A stretch of 64,000 nt of DNA from Halolamina pelagica (lineage in GTDB: Archaea > Halobacteriota > Halobacteria > Halobacteriales > Haloferacaceae), in NCBI RefSeq assembly GCF_001307315.1, contig NZ_LGUC01000001.1, forward strand, positions 1,116,001 to 1,180,000. The letters are read 5' to 3'. The notes beneath the pieces were generated by a model. It did not search any database, was not told the origin of the DNA, and saw only the letters and a program-made list of their open reading frames with translations. Numbering within the stretch: the first letter of the stretch is position 1; the number at the start of each line of letters is the position of its first letter. Below are positions 24,480-34,031 of the stretch, in pieces. Made by a program: the position numbers and the translations under genes.

Positions 24480-25661
24480 ATGCCAGAGGATAACTCGGGG
24501 GCGAAGCGTCGAACCGTACTCAAAGCGACCAGTGGTGCCGTCGCGGCCGGGGCGTTCTCCGGGCTCGCGTCGGCGGACGACGCGACGGTCGAAGTCAACG
24601 TGGGCTACGAGAACGATCGTGGTCGCGGCGCCGCGATGGAGGCGGCGAGCGAGGTCGTCCGGGAGTTCAACTTCGACGCGCTCACGATGCGCGTGTCCCG
24701 GAACGCGATCGAGGGGCTCGAGCAGAACCCTCACGTTCGCTACGTCGAGGAGAACGGCACCATGGAGGCGCTGGCCCAGTCGGTCCCGTGGGGACAGGAC
24801 CGCGTCGACAGCGAGGTGGCCCACGCCAACGGCGACACCGGCGAGGGCGCCGATATCGCCATCCTCGACACCGGAATCGACTCGGACCACCCCGATCTGA
24901 CTGCGAACGTCGGCGCCGGCAAGGCGTTCGTCTCCTGTAGCACGAAAGGCGGCTGTCGCTACGGCGCCAAGCCCGCGGACAACACCTGCTACAACTCCTG
25001 GGACGACGACAACGACCACGGCTCCCACTGCGCCGGCATCGCCGACGCCGTCGACAACAGCCAGGGGATCGTCGGGGCGTCGACGACGGCGACGCTCCAC
25101 GCGGTGAAGGTGCTGGACAAGTGCGGCTCCGGGTCGTTCTCGGACATCGCTGCCGGGGTCGAGTACGTCGCGGACCAGGGTTGGGACGTCGGCTCCATGA
25201 GCCTCGGCGGCTCCAGCAGTTCCTCGGCGCTCAAAGACGCCTGCCAGTACGCCCACGACAAGGGCGTGTTCCTCGTCGCCGCCGCCGGCAACTCCGGGCC
25301 GTGTACGGACTGTGTCGGCTACCCCGCGGCCTACAGCACGGTGATGGCCGTCTCCGCGACCAGCTCCGACGACAGCCTCGCCGACTTCTCCTCGACCGGC
25401 CCGGAGGTCGAGATCGCGGCGCCGGGTGACAACATCAACTCCACGGTCCCGGGTGGCTACAGCCAGTTCTCGGGAACGTCGATGGCGTGTCCGCACGTCG
25501 CCGGTGCCGCCGGGCAGCTGATGGCCAACGGCGCGAGCAACACCCAGGCTCGGGACACGCTGAACAGCACGGCCGAGAATATCGGGCTCGCGAGCAACGA
25601 GTCGGGGAACGGCCTCCTCGACGTGGCCGCCGCGCTGGGCTACGACTCGAGCGACAACTGA
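24480..25661 (+). CDS. Halolysin-type subtilisin-like serine protease, Tat-exported
   Basis: 393 residues. A twin-arginine leader (KRRTVLKATSGAVAAGA) is followed by an I9-type propeptide (to about residue 100), then an S8 catalytic domain with Asp130 (AILDTGID), His180 (DNDHGSHCAG), Asn271 and Ser334 (SGTSMACPHVAG). Nine cysteines are present, several in an insert just before the catalytic His, so disulfides are likely. Halolysins such as R4 carry a C-terminal extension of about 100 residues; this protein stops directly after the catalytic domain. It would be secreted and degrade extracellular protein. Confidence 0.95.
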   Translation: MPEDNSGAKRRTVLKATSGAVAAGAFSGLASADDATVEVNVGYENDRGRGAAMEAASEVVREFNFDALTMRVSRNAIEGLEQNPHVRYVEENGTMEALAQSVPWGQDRVDSEVAHANGDTGEGADIAILDTGIDSDHPDLTANVGAGKAFVSCSTKGGCRYGAKPADNTCYNSWDDDNDHGSHCAGIADAVDNSQGIVGASTTATLHAVKVLDKCGSGSFSDIAAGVEYVADQGWDVGSMSLGGSSSSSALKDACQYAHDKGVFLVAAAGNSGPCTDCVGYPAAYSTVMAVSATSSDDSLADFSSTGPEVEIAAPGDNINSTVPGGYSQFSGTSMACPHVAGAAGQLMANGASNTQARDTLNSTAENIGLASNESGNGLLDVAAALGYDSSDN

Positions 25662-25718
25662 GTTGGCGATCTGGTCCCCGTTCCTGCCGCTGTTCGGCGT
25701 GAAAATACTGGGGGTGAT

Positions 25719-25745
25719 ACCGGTCGGCCCCACTGCTCGACCGGT
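25719..25745. terminator. Hairpin between convergent genes
   Basis: ACCGGTCG (25719-25726) and CGACCGGT (25738-25745) form a perfect 8-bp stem with an 11-base loop, between the halolysin stop and the stop of the convergent small zinc-ribbon gene. A bidirectional termination role is likely. Confidence 0.45.
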
Positions 25746-25754
25746 GACCCGGTC

Positions 25755-25940
25755 TCAGGCGTCAGAGGCGTCCCGCACGTCCATCGAGCGGCAGTTCGGA
25801 CACCGAACGCCGATCATCCGCGTCTTCGGGCGATCGAACTCGGTGCCACACGACGCGCACTCGTAGCTGAACACGTCCCCGTCGTCGTCGGACCCGCCGG
25901 AGATCGCGTCCGAGATGGAGCGAAGGAGCCCTACGCTCAT
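25755..25940 (-). CDS. Small zinc-ribbon protein
   Basis: 61 residues. After a short helical N-terminus (MSVGLLRSISDAISGG) comes a compact zinc ribbon, YECASCGTEFDRPK then VRCPNCRSMDVR, giving two CxxC knuckles 18 residues apart. Such small zinc-finger proteins (often called micro-proteins) are frequent in haloarchaea and some affect motility, biofilm or stress responses; none of this is shown here. It is convergent with the halolysin gene. Confidence 0.85.
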   Translation of the reverse strand: MSVGLLRSISDAISGGSDDDGDVFSYECASCGTEFDRPKTRMIGVRCPNCRSMDVRDASDA

Positions 25941-26031
25941 TGGCTCTCTACCGTGAATTTGTCCCGCGAACCGTTTCAACGTTCGGCTCGTTCCCCCACA
26001 GGTAGAACGGGTGCGCCTGACCGCCGGAAAA

Positions 26032-26673
26032 TCAGTGAACAGCGGCCGGATCGATATCCGCCTCCCGCAACGCGTCGACGTAGTCGTCGTAGGCGACCTG
26101 GATCGTGTACTCCGCGACCGCCCGGGCGTCCGTCCAGTCGCCGTCCGTCTCACAGAGCGTCGTCAGCAGGTCGAGGCCGCGCTCGGTCCCTGCCTCGGTC
26201 TCCGCGCGCAGTTCACGGAACAGGTCGGCGCGCCGGCTGTCACCCGCGTCGACGAAGAAGGAGACCAGCCGCGAGTGGGTGCGCTCGGCGACGAGCCCCC
26301 GCCCCACCATCCCCGCGGCGACGCGGTGGATCGCCCCCTCACGGCCGCGGAGGTACTCGTGGAGCGGGCCGCCGTCGTGTGGCTCGTACCCCGAAGCGCT
26401 CGCTGGCAGTGCCGCGAGGACGCGTCTCCGGTGCTCTTGTTCCCGGTCGGCCACGTCCTCGAACGCCTGCCGGACACGCTCGTCGTCCTCGTCGACGGCC
26501 CAGCGGGAGAACGTCGTGTGTGCGGCGTGTTCTGAGTCGGCGGCCGCTTCGAGCACGCGCCGCGTCGTGGGGTCGGCGTCGGTCAGCGCGGCCAGCAGCG
26601 ACGCCGAGCCGAGCCGGTCCAACTCGGTCGATTTCGCGGCCTGCACGCGGTCGCGGAAGGTGCCGCCGTCCAT
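26032..26673 (-). CDS. Ferritin-like/rubrerythrin-family haloarchaeal protein
   Basis: 213 residues, mostly helical. Repeated helix motifs with possible metal ligands are visible: ADSEHAAHTTFSRWAVDED and VADREQEHRRRVLAALP look like ExxH-type pairs of a four-helix diiron bundle. The second half (HRVAAGMVGRGLVAERTHSR; LRAETEAGTERGLDLL) is less clear. The family assignment is tentative. It lies 12 bases after the ferredoxin gene on the same strand, so the two form a probable operon that could share redox or iron chemistry. Confidence 0.65.
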   Translation of the reverse strand: MDGGTFRDRVQAAKSTELDRLGSASLLAALTDADPTTRRVLEAAADSEHAAHTTFSRWAVDEDDERVRQAFEDVADREQEHRRRVLAALPASASGYEPHDGGPLHEYLRGREGAIHRVAAGMVGRGLVAERTHSRLVSFFVDAGDSRRADLFRELRAETEAGTERGLDLLTTLCETDGDWTDARAVAEYTIQVAYDDYVDALREADIDPAAVH

Positions 26674-26685
26674 CTCGCCGTCGGC

Positions 26686-27021
26686 TCAGTCGTCGTCGGC
26701 CGCGGCGTCGGCGGCGTCGGCCTCGGCGTCCTCGATGCTCGGCGGGTAGCTCCCGCGGTCGAGTTTGAGGTCGGACTTGGGGCGGGCCATACACGTCAGC
26801 GCGTAGTCCTCGGCTTCCTCCTCGGTGAGCGCGCGCTGCTCGACGACGGTCTGTTCGACCTCGCCCTCGATGATCTCCGCGGAACAGGCCAGACACATCC
26901 CCACGCGGCAGGAGTACTCCTGGGCGATCCCCTCCTCCATGCAGACCTGCAGGATCGGGCGGGTCTCCGGGACCTCGATGGTCTCGCCGGTGCCGACGAA
27001 CTCCACGGTGTGCTCGGTCAT
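26686..27021 (-). CDS. [2Fe-2S] plant-type ferredoxin
   Basis: 111 residues. The cluster motif is CRVGMCLACSAE with a distal Cys in LTCMARPKSDLKL; a further Cys lies in LQVCMEEGIAQEYSC, where plant-type ferredoxins use the last residue. The C-terminus is highly acidic (EDAEADAADAAADDD), as expected of a halophile. It transfers electrons in the cytoplasm. The partner is not evident, but the ferritin-like gene directly downstream on the same strand is a candidate. Confidence 0.93.
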   Translation of the reverse strand: MTEHTVEFVGTGETIEVPETRPILQVCMEEGIAQEYSCRVGMCLACSAEIIEGEVEQTVVEQRALTEEEAEDYALTCMARPKSDLKLDRGSYPPSIEDAEADAADAAADDD

Positions 27022-27069
27022 ACTCCGGGGCTGGGTGGGGCGCCGAGAAAAGCGTTTCCTGATACGCCC

Positions 27070-27513
27070 CTACTCTTCCTCTTCCTCGTCTTTCTGTCGG
27101 ATCGTGAGGACGGGAACGTCGGCGGTGCGGACGACGCGCTCCGTGACGCTCCCGAGCAGGAACCGCTCGACGCCGCTGCGCCCGTGGGTACCCATCACGA
27201 CCAGGTCGACGCCTTCGCTGTCGACGTAGTCGAGGATGCGACGGTAGGCCGTCCCGGAGACGACGTGGGTTTCGACCTCGACGCCCGCGGTCTCGGCGGC
27301 GTCGACGACCTCCTCCACCGCGCGCTGGCCTTCCTCCTCGAGCGCGTCGATCACGAGCTCGGAGCCGGACTCGATCGACGAGAAGGCGCTGGCGTCGACG
27401 ACGTACAGCGCGTGGATGGTGGCGTCGTACGTCTCGGCCAGCGAAACGGCGTGTTCGATCGCGGTGGTCGCAGCGGGGCTTCCGTCTGTGGGTACGAGGA
27501 TGTCGTCGTACAT
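27070..27513 (-). CDS. Universal stress protein (UspA family)
   Basis: 147 residues with the Usp fold: MYDDILVPTDGSPAATTAIE, then VDLVVMGTHGRSGVERFLLG and SVTERVVRTADVPVLTI. The GTHGRSGVERFLLGS motif (Gx2Gx9G[S/T]) binds the ATP phosphates. The C-terminus ends in an acidic run. Usp proteins act in stress resistance as dimers. It is separate from its neighbours by 40-50 bases. Confidence 0.95.
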   Translation of the reverse strand: MYDDILVPTDGSPAATTAIEHAVSLAETYDATIHALYVVDASAFSSIESGSELVIDALEEEGQRAVEEVVDAAETAGVEVETHVVSGTAYRRILDYVDSEGVDLVVMGTHGRSGVERFLLGSVTERVVRTADVPVLTIRQKDEEEEE

Positions 27514-27554
27514 CTCGTCCGCACAGTAGGTCGGCAGGGATTAGAAACCCCGGT

Positions 27555-27833
27555 TCAGTCAAGCGCCTCTCGGACGGCCGATTCGCACGCCCGCATCCCC
27601 TCGTAGCGTTCGTTCTCGCCGTCGCCAAGCGACACGGACTCGACGACGCGCCATCCCTCGTCTTCGTAGGCCAGGCCCTTCACCCAGTCCTCGGTCGCGA
27701 GGAGCACGCCGTCGATGCCCTCGCCTTCGGTTTCGCTGACCTCCACCGCCATCTCGATCGCGTCAGACCGGTTGAACGAGGCGAGTTCGGCGTCGCGCAG
27801 CGGGCGATCCGGGAGAGAGTCGAGCACGCTCAT
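27555..27833 (-). CDS. Small haloarchaeal hypothetical protein
   Basis: 92 residues, acidic, with alpha-beta character (DAIEMAVEVSETEGEGIDGV; DWVKGLAYEDEGWRVVESV). No domain is recognised. It lies 41 bases upstream of the Usp gene on the same strand, so co-transcription is likely. Codon use matches neighbours. Confidence 0.7.
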   Translation of the reverse strand: MSVLDSLPDRPLRDAELASFNRSDAIEMAVEVSETEGEGIDGVLLATEDWVKGLAYEDEGWRVVESVSLGDGENERYEGMRACESAVREALD

Positions 27834-27933
27834 AGCTACGTGTCGACCTGCGTGGCCAAAGGCGCTTCCGAACGTTCCCTCGCGGCACGGCCGCTTCCGA
27901 AGCTTCTTGCTACAGGGGGCGACAGGAACCCCT

Positions 27934-29596
27934 ATGTCCCGACTCGACCGGGTCCAACGAGCCGTCGTCGCGGTCGCGGCGGTCGCGCTCCTGGCCCGGT
28001 TTGTCGGCCTCGGCGCGCGCCCGTTCCACTGGGACGAGGCCCGCGTCGGCTACTGGACGCTGCGCTCGCTTGAAACCGGCGTCTACGAGTACCGCCCGGT
28101 CGCTGGCGGGCCGTTCCTCTACGTCGTCTCCCGCCGACTGTTCGCGCTCGGGCTGACCAGCGACGCCGCCGCACGCGCCCCAGTCGCCACGATCGGCGGC
28201 CTGCTGCCGCTCGCGGCGTTGCTGTTCCGGCGCGCACGGGATCGAGCAAGGGAACGGGATCGAGTAACGGGGCTTTCGGACACCGAGACGGTCGCGCTCG
28301 CGCTCCTGCTCGCGCTCGCGCCGCCGCTGCTCTACTACGCCCGTGTGCTTCGGGGGACCTGCCGCTGGCGGCGTTCGCACTCGTCGCCGTCGGCTTCGTG
28401 TGGCGCGCACACCACCGAGGGGATCGCCGGGCGTTCTACGCCGGCGCCGCGGCGTTCGGGCTGGCGCTCACTACCTCGGGGTTCGTGCTCGCGGTGCTGG
28501 GGTGCTGGCTGCTCGCCGCCCTGCTCACCGTCGACGAGGGCCGCATCCGGGGGAGGAAGCGACAGCGATCCGGGAACGCGTTCGCCAGGGTGCCGCGAGC
28601 GTCGTCCGTCGCCGCGTCGCACTCCTGCGGGGGACCGCCGTCGCCGTCGTCGTCGCGCTCAGCTTCTACGTTCCGCGCGGGCGAACCGACCTCTCGGCGC
28701 CCGCGTCGCTGCTGGCCGCGCTCGAATCCGGCACCGTCGGCGCCGTCCAACGCTTTCTTGCGGTGCGCGTGCTGGGTCGGCACGCGCCGCCGACGTACAC
28801 CAACGATCACGCGCTGCTCCCGTACGTCGCCGGAACCGCCGAGGTGCTGCTGGCGGCGGCGCTCCCGGTCGTCGGCCTCGCGATCTGGGGGTTCTTCCGG
28901 GAGCGCTACGCCGGCCGGTCGCGCCCGGTGGTGAACTTCGCCGCCTACTGGGCCGGTGCGGGACTGTTGCTGTTCCCGCTGGCGACGGAGGTGAACCAGC
29001 CCTGGGTCGCCGTCCACGTGCTCGCTCCGGCGACGGTGCCCGCGGCCGTCGGTCTCGCCGCGCTCTGGAACGCCGCCGCCGAGAGCATCGCGGCCGACGA
29101 GGCCGCGCGACTCGCCGCGGCGCTACTGCTGCTCTCGGCTGCCGGCGTCCACACTGGCGCTGTCGTCGCCGGTGAGGTGTACGACGCGCCCGAAGCCGAC
29201 GACGCGCTGCCGGGGTACGCCCAGCCCGGCGCCGAGTTCCGTGCCCCCGCCGCGGCGATCGAGCGCGCGGTCACGGACGGTACGGGCGTCGACGTGCTCT
29301 ACGTCGGCGCCGACCTCGCGGTGCCCGACGAGTCGACGCTCGATCGCCCTCCAGTTCCCGAGGCGGCACGCGGGGCGTTCTCGGCGCGGCTGCCGCTCGC
29401 GTGGTACGTCGAGCGCGCCGGCGCCGAAACCGCGAGCGTCGACGCTCCGAACGCGATGGACGAGTCGGCGCCGCCGGTCGTCGTCACGACGCCGGCCCAC
29501 CGGCGCGCGGTCGCCGACCGGCTGTCGGGTTACGAGCGCTACGAGATCGAGCAGGGCCTGACGGACCGGCGGCTCGTGGTGTTCGTGGAGTCCTGA
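27934..29596 (+). CDS. Agl23-like/TIGR03663 polytopic membrane protein, twice frameshifted
   Basis: The start MSRLDRVQRAVVAVAAV is followed by RPFHWDEARVGYWTLRSLE, a DE motif in the first external loop as in GT39/ArnT-type polyprenyl-phosphate sugar transferases, and many transmembrane helices. The frame is broken at the G5 run 28352-28356 and again at the G5 run 28549-28553; adding one base at each restores about 554 residues. Haloarchaeal relatives are called flippase activity-associated protein Agl23, linked to dolichol-phosphate-dependent protein N-glycosylation. The soluble C-terminal domain (from about 29220) is typical. Confidence 0.8.
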
Positions 29597-29625
29597 GAAC
29601 GGAAGCGGGTGGTTTGGGCGCTGAG

Positions 29626-30582
29626 CTACCGGAAGCCCATCGCTTCGATCTGTTCTTGATACCGGTTTCGGATGGTGACCTCGGTCACCTGGGCTACGTC
29701 AGCGACCTCGCGCTGGGTCTTCTTCTCGTTACAGAGCAGCGACGCCGCGTAGATCGCCGCGGCGGCGAACCCGGTCGGGGACTTCCCCGAGAGCAGTCCC
29801 TGCTCGGCGGAGACGTCGATGATCTCGGTCGCCTTCGACTGCACCTCCTCGCTCAGGCCGAGCTCGGAGGCGAAGCGCGGCACGAACTGCTTGGGGTCGA
29901 CCGGTTTGAGCTCGAGGCCGAGCTCCTGGGAGATGTACCGGTAGGTTCGGCCGATCTCCTTCTGGGGCACGCGTGAGACCTCGGCGACCTCGTCGAGGCT
30001 GCGGGGGATCCCCTCCTGCCGACAGGCGGCGTACAGCGCGGCGGTCGCGACGCCCTCGATCGAGCGCCCGCGGATCAGGTCCTCGTTGAGCGCGCGCCGG
30101 TAGATCACCGACGCGACCTCACGTACCGATCGCGGCACGCCGAGGGCGGAGGCCATCCGGTCGACCTCCGAGAGCGCGAACTGGAGGTTCCGCTCGCCGG
30201 CGTCCTTCGTCCGGATGCGCTCCTGCCACTTGCGCAGGCGGTGCATCTGGCTGCGTTTCTCGGAGGAGAGCGACCGACCGTAGGCGTCCTTGTCCTTCCA
30301 GTCGATCGTCGTCGTCAGCCCGCGATCGTGCATCGTCTCGGTGATCGGCGCGCCGACCCGAGATTTGCTCTGGCGCTCGGAGTGGTTGAACGCCCGCCAC
30401 TCCGGGCCACGATCGATCTGGCGCTCGTCGAGCACCAGTCCGCAGTCGTCACAGACGAGTTCGCCCTGGTCGTCGTCGGTGACGACCTCGTCAGACCCAC
30501 ACTCCGGGCAGGTGAGAACCTCGTCGGCCGACTCGTCCTCGGACTCAGACTCCCGCTGTCGCTCCCGGCTCGGACGTTCCAT
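29626..30582 (-). CDS. tfb: Transcription initiation factor IIB
   Basis: 318 residues. An N-terminal zinc ribbon uses Cys25, Cys28, Cys44 and Cys47 ([20 protein letters not shown]). It continues into the B-reader ([19 protein letters not shown]) and two cyclin folds, ending with a helix-turn-helix ([20 protein letters not shown]) that contacts the BRE. TFB recruits RNA polymerase to TBP-bound promoters. Haloarchaea usually carry several tfb genes, so this may be one of a set. The start at 30582 gives the normal length; a promoter lies just upstream. Confidence 0.97.
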   Translation of the reverse strand: MERPSRERQRESESEDESADEVLTCPECGSDEVVTDDDQGELVCDDCGLVLDERQIDRGPEWRAFNHSERQSKSRVGAPITETMHDRGLTTTIDWKDKDAYGRSLSSEKRSQMHRLRKWQERIRTKDAGERNLQFALSEVDRMASALGVPRSVREVASVIYRRALNEDLIRGRSIEGVATAALYAACRQEGIPRSLDEVAEVSRVPQKEIGRTYRYISQELGLELKPVDPKQFVPRFASELGLSEEVQSKATEIIDVSAEQGLLSGKSPTGFAAAAIYAASLLCNEKKTQREVADVAQVTEVTIRNRYQEQIEAMGFR

Positions 30583-30606
30583 TAAAAGGTTTCTGGTGAC
30601 CCCGAC

Positions 30607-30623
30607 AGATAAGGCTTTTTTCG
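30607..30623 (-). promoter_or_regulatory. tfb: BRE/TATA promoter of tfb
   Basis: On the minus strand, CGAAAAAAGCC (BRE-like) is followed directly by TTATCT. The TATA centre near 30610 is about 28 bases before the tfb ATG, implying a nearly leaderless transcript. Confidence 0.55.
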
Positions 30624-30779
30624 TCCTTGGGTAGAGCACAGAACTAATCGCCCGACTGAGTCGCCATGCTGTGGTTCCTGTCAGATCCCACCAGCTGGCG
30701 GGGGCCCGGATGTCGTCGTCGTGTGATTACCACTGCGAATTAAGAAAGACTTTTGCATAACTAGTAGCTATGCGTGAGT

Positions 30780-31175
30780 ATGAGCACGAGCCCCACGCGC
30801 GTCGAGTCCGCGGTGTCGTCCTGTCGCCCGTCGAACGTCGAACCTGTCGCGCTCTCGGCGTCGTCGCTGTCGACGACTGCACCGGAGTACCTGCGGGAGC
30901 TGAAAGCCGAACTGGCGTCGGAGGGTTACCAGCCCGCGGAACTCACGGTGGCCGCCAGCTTCGCGGAGGACTGTTCGCTCGCGACCCAGTCCGAAGCTGA
31001 TCGACTCCGTGACGTGGTTCGAGCGGGGGCGTTCCTCGGCGTCGGCGTCGTCCGCGTCGAGGTCGAGACGGTCAGCAACCCCGAGAAGGTCCGGCCGGCG
31101 CTCGAAGCGCTCGAAGAGCGGGCCCGTCGCGAAGGCGTCACGCTTTCGGTCGACGGTCTCGACGTGTCGGCCTGA
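30780..31175 (+). CDS. Conserved haloarchaeal hypothetical protein
   Basis: 131 residues from ATG 30780 (an in-frame GTG lies at 30774). The first 35 residues are serine-rich. The rest is alpha-beta (EYLRELKAELASEGYQPAEL; GVGVVRVEVETVSNPEKV; EGVTLSVDGLDVSA). The stop abuts the ATG of the METTL5-like methyltransferase with no gap, so the two are an operon and it may serve RNA modification. I do not recognise the family. Preceding sequence TTAAGAAAGACTTTTGCATA may hold its promoter. Confidence 0.75.
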   Translation: MSTSPTRVESAVSSCRPSNVEPVALSASSLSTTAPEYLRELKAELASEGYQPAELTVAASFAEDCSLATQSEADRLRDVVRAGAFLGVGVVRVEVETVSNPEKVRPALEALEERARREGVTLSVDGLDVSA

Positions 31176-31795
31176 ATGGGCAAACGGGCACTGGCCGAAC
31201 GACTCCACGGGCTCGCGGGGTTCCGCGACCCCGACCTCAGCCTCGAACAGTACCCGACGCCGCCGGATCTCGCGGCACACCTTCTCCACCTCGCGGATCT
31301 CCAGGGCGACATCGCCGGCCGGACGGTGCTCGATCTCGGCGCGGGTACGGGCGTGCTCGCGCTCGCGGCCGCCTGCCGCGACCCGACGCGCGTGCTCGCT
31401 CTCGAGCGCGACGCTGACGCCCTCGCCGTCGCAGGGGAGAACGAGCACGCGGTCGCGCCGGGAACCCCCGTCGACTGGGTTCGCGCCGACGCGACCCGCG
31501 CGCCGGTGCCGTCGAACTCGGTCGAGACGGTCGTGATGAACCCACCGTTCGGCGCCCAATCCGGCAACGAGGGGGCCGACCGGGCGTTCCTCCGTACGGC
31601 GGCGACGGTCGGAAGCGTCTCCTACTCGATCCACAACGCCGGCAGCCGCGACTTCGTGGAGTCGTTCGCCGCCGACGAGGGGGCACGGTCACCCATGCCT
31701 TCGCCGCGGAGTTCGACCTCCCCCGGCTGTACGACCACCACGAGCGCGAGCGCGAGGCGATCGAGGTCGAACTGTTCCGGATCGAGTGGGCCTAG
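31176..31795 (+). CDS. METTL5-like RNA/DNA N6-adenine methyltransferase, frameshifted
   Basis: The product has LEQYPTPPDLAAHLLHLADL, SAM motif I VLDLGAGTGVLALAA and catalytic motif IV VVMNPPFGAQSGN (NPPF). The C-terminus (VTHAFAAEFDLPRLYDHHE, ending at 31795) is in another frame and joins if the G5 run at 31679-31683 gains one base, giving about 206 residues. METTL5 in eukaryotes makes m6A in 18S rRNA; archaeal homologues are annotated as rRNA or tRNA methyltransferases. The substrate here is inferred from family only. Confidence 0.88.
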
Positions 31796-32274
31796 TCGGA
31801 GCGCCCGGGCATCTGCCACTGCCGCGGTCCCGAGACGGACAACTCGTCGACGACGAGCCACAAGCCGGCGGCAAGCAGGGCGTAGCCGACTACCAACAGC
31901 GCCCCGTTGAGAAACGTCACGCAGCTATCGGCGGCGATCCCGATGCGGACACCGCTTCGAAAGATCTCGAGCGCGCCGCCCATTCGGTCACAGCCCCCGC
32001 CGAACGCGGTCACCGGCGCGGCGAGGATCAGCACCATCCCCCAGACGGCGAAGATCGCGCCGCCCTCGGTTTGCCGCCACACGGCGGCGGCTACCGCCGT
32101 CGTACCGACGCTGACGACCACGACGGGGAGCGACGACACCGGCCCGGCGCCGTCGACGCCTGCCGCCGCGAGTCGGACGGAGGCCGAAACCGCGAGGAGC
32201 TCGGCGGCCACGACCGCGGTCGCCCCCGCGAGCGCGAGCGCCGCGCGCGCCGGTAGCTGTCTCGACGGGAACAC
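31792..32274 (-). CDS. Small four-helix membrane protein
   Basis: About 160 residues from a GTG at 32274, chosen because longer starts would overlap the divergent carbonic anhydrase gene. There are four hydrophobic helices (ALALAGATAVVAAELLAVS; SSLPVVVVSVGTTAVAAAVW; AIFAVWGMVLILAAPVTAFG; LLVVGYALLAAGLWLVV) and two Cys flanking a loop (GGCDRMGG; AADSCVTF). The function is unknown. It is convergent with the METTL5-like gene, and the stop codons overlap by 4 bases. The start is uncertain. Confidence 0.6.
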   Translation of the reverse strand: MFPSRQLPARAALALAGATAVVAAELLAVSASVRLAAAGVDGAGPVSSLPVVVVSVGTTAVAAAVWRQTEGGAIFAVWGMVLILAAPVTAFGGGCDRMGGALEIFRSGVRIGIAADSCVTFLNGALLVVGYALLAAGLWLVVDELSVSGPRQWQMPGRSD

Positions 32275-32332
32275 GTCCCCCAGTGGTTGGGTCAACGACC
32301 TAACTGTTTCGTCGCCACGAACCGTCGGAGCT

Positions 32333-33040
32333 ATGGCCCGACCGGCCGGGCGGTCGGACATGGACGAGACGGTCCTCGAGATGCTGGATCGGAACGCCGA
32401 CCACGCCGAGACGTTCGACACGCGGTTCGAGGGGCTCGAACACGAACAGCACCCCGACGCAGTCACGGTCTGCTGTTCGGACTCCCGGGTGCTCCAGGAC
32501 CACCTGTGGGGCAACGACGAGCCGGGCCACCTGTTCACCTGCGGCAACATCGGCAACCGGGTCGTTCAGCGCACCGGGGCGGGCCCGCGCGTCTCGGGCG
32601 ACGTGCTCTACCCGCTGGCGCACACCAACACCGACGTGGCCGTCGTCGTCGGTCACACGGGCTGTGGTGCGGTCACCGCGACGTACGACAAGCTCACTGA
32701 CGGCAGTGCGGAGCCGCCGGGCATCGAACACTGTCTCGACCTGCTCGCACCGGGCCTCGAGTCCGGCGTCGACCGGCTCCCGGCCGGCCTCTCGCGTGAG
32801 GACGCCGTGAACCACCTCGTGGAGTACAACGTCGACCGCCAGGTCGAGTTCCTGCTCGACAGCGACGACGTGCCGGAGTCGGTGCAAGTCGTCGGCGCCG
32901 TCTACGACTTCCAGGACGCCTACGACGGGAAGCGCGGCGAGGTGCACGTGATCAACGTCGACGGCGAGACGGACCCCGACGCGCTGCGGGCGGCCCACCC
33001 CGAGATCGACTCGCGGGTCCAGCGCCGCTGGACGTACTGA
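32333..33040 (+). CDS. Beta-class carbonic anhydrase
   Basis: 235 residues from 32333 (or 226 from ATG 32360). Zinc ligands are Cys48 in CCSDSR, His108 and Cys111 in VVGHTGCGAV; Asp50 and Arg52 form the conserved Asp-Arg pair. GHLFTCGNIGNRVVQ and the C-terminal YDFQDAYDGKRGEVHVIN complete the beta-CA pattern. It interconverts CO2 and bicarbonate in the cytoplasm. Neighbours give no pathway link. Confidence 0.94.
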   Translation: MARPAGRSDMDETVLEMLDRNADHAETFDTRFEGLEHEQHPDAVTVCCSDSRVLQDHLWGNDEPGHLFTCGNIGNRVVQRTGAGPRVSGDVLYPLAHTNTDVAVVVGHTGCGAVTATYDKLTDGSAEPPGIEHCLDLLAPGLESGVDRLPAGLSREDAVNHLVEYNVDRQVEFLLDSDDVPESVQVVGAVYDFQDAYDGKRGEVHVINVDGETDPDALRAAHPEIDSRVQRRWTY

Positions 33041-33073
33041 TCGCTGTCAGAAAACCGACTGCAGCCGTCGGAC

Positions 33074-33933
33074 TCAGAGGTCGACGCGATCGCCGATCTC
33101 GACCAGTTCCAGTTCGCGCGGGTGGTCGAAGGAGTCGACGTGATCGTGAAGCGCCGTCGGGTCGGCAGTGAGCCCCTTCCACATGTCCCAGTGACTCGGC
33201 AGAAGGCGGTCGACCTGCAGCGCCCTCGCGGCTTCGACGGCTTCGCCCTCGTCGTTGTACCACTTGGTGTACGCCGGCTCCCGGCTCTGTTTGTCCGGGA
33301 TCATCCCTGCGGTCCCGAAGGCGACGATGCCGAGATCGATGTCGAACTCCTCCCCAGCGCCGTGAACCACTCGGCCGGTCGGGAGTCGCCGGGGTGGAAC
33401 ACCGACCCGGCGTCGTGCTCGAACACGTAGCCGACGGGGTGCTCGGCGTCGGGGTCGTTCACCTCGACGACGTGGACGGTGAACTCGCCGATCTCCAGCA
33501 CGTCGCCCTCCTCGACCTCGCGGAACTGCTCGTCGTCGATCGCCCAGCGGTCCGCCCACGCCTGCTCCTCGCGGGCGGCCGCCATCGACGCGTCGGGCGC
33601 GACGAAGGGCGCGCCGGTCCGCTCGAGGATCGGCGCCTGGGACTCGCCGTGGACGTGATCGCTGTGCTCGTGGGTCGCCAACACCGCGTCGGCGTCGTCA
33701 ACGTCGGCCGGGTCGAAGGGAACCGGGATCATCCGGACGGTGCGTGGCGGGTCGCCCGTGCCGAGATAGGGGTCGACGAACAGCGTCGTCCCCTCGCTCC
33801 CCTTCAGCACGAACCCGTTGCAGCCGAGGTACCAGACCGCCACGCCGTCGGGGTCGGCCGCCGCGATCTCCCGCGGGAGCCAGTCGCCCCAGTCGCTCGT
33901 GGTCATGTGCTCTGTTCGGGTCGGGCCGCTCAT
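33074..33933 (-). CDS. Metallo-beta-lactamase-fold hydrolase (UlaG-like), frameshifted
   Basis: The N-terminal part (start 33933, or 33906 MTTSDWGDW) has VWYLGCNGFVLKGSEGTTLF, ATHEHSDHVHGES (HxHxDH metal motif) and FEHDAGSVFHPGDSRPAEWF. The C-terminal part (FDIDLGIVAFGTAG; LPSHWDMWKGLTADP) is in another frame. One extra base in the C4 run at 33352-33355 joins them into about 286 residues. The fold matches L-ascorbate-6-phosphate lactonase UlaG-type hydrolases; the substrate is unknown. Confidence 0.85.
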
Positions 33934-33955
33934 AGCCGTTGTGACGTAGCGAGTG

Positions 33956-33987
33956 GAAGCCCACCCCTTCAGGGGTGGGAGGATGTC
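33956..33987 (+). mobile_element. IS200/IS605-type right-end hairpin, solo remnant
   Basis: GAAGCCCACCCC-TTCA-GGGGTGGGAGGATGTCA holds a perfect 8-9 bp hairpin (33960-33979) followed by GGATGTCA. From memory this closely matches the right ends of haloarchaeal IS200/IS605 (TnpB-type) elements, whose transcripts form the guide-RNA hairpin. No tnpA or tnpB frame is present nearby, so this is an isolated end, either a decayed insertion or a MITE-like copy. Confidence 0.6.
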
Positions 33988-34031
33988 AAACCCCCGAAGA
34001 TACTCAAGGGTCGGTCGTGTTAGGTAGTCAC

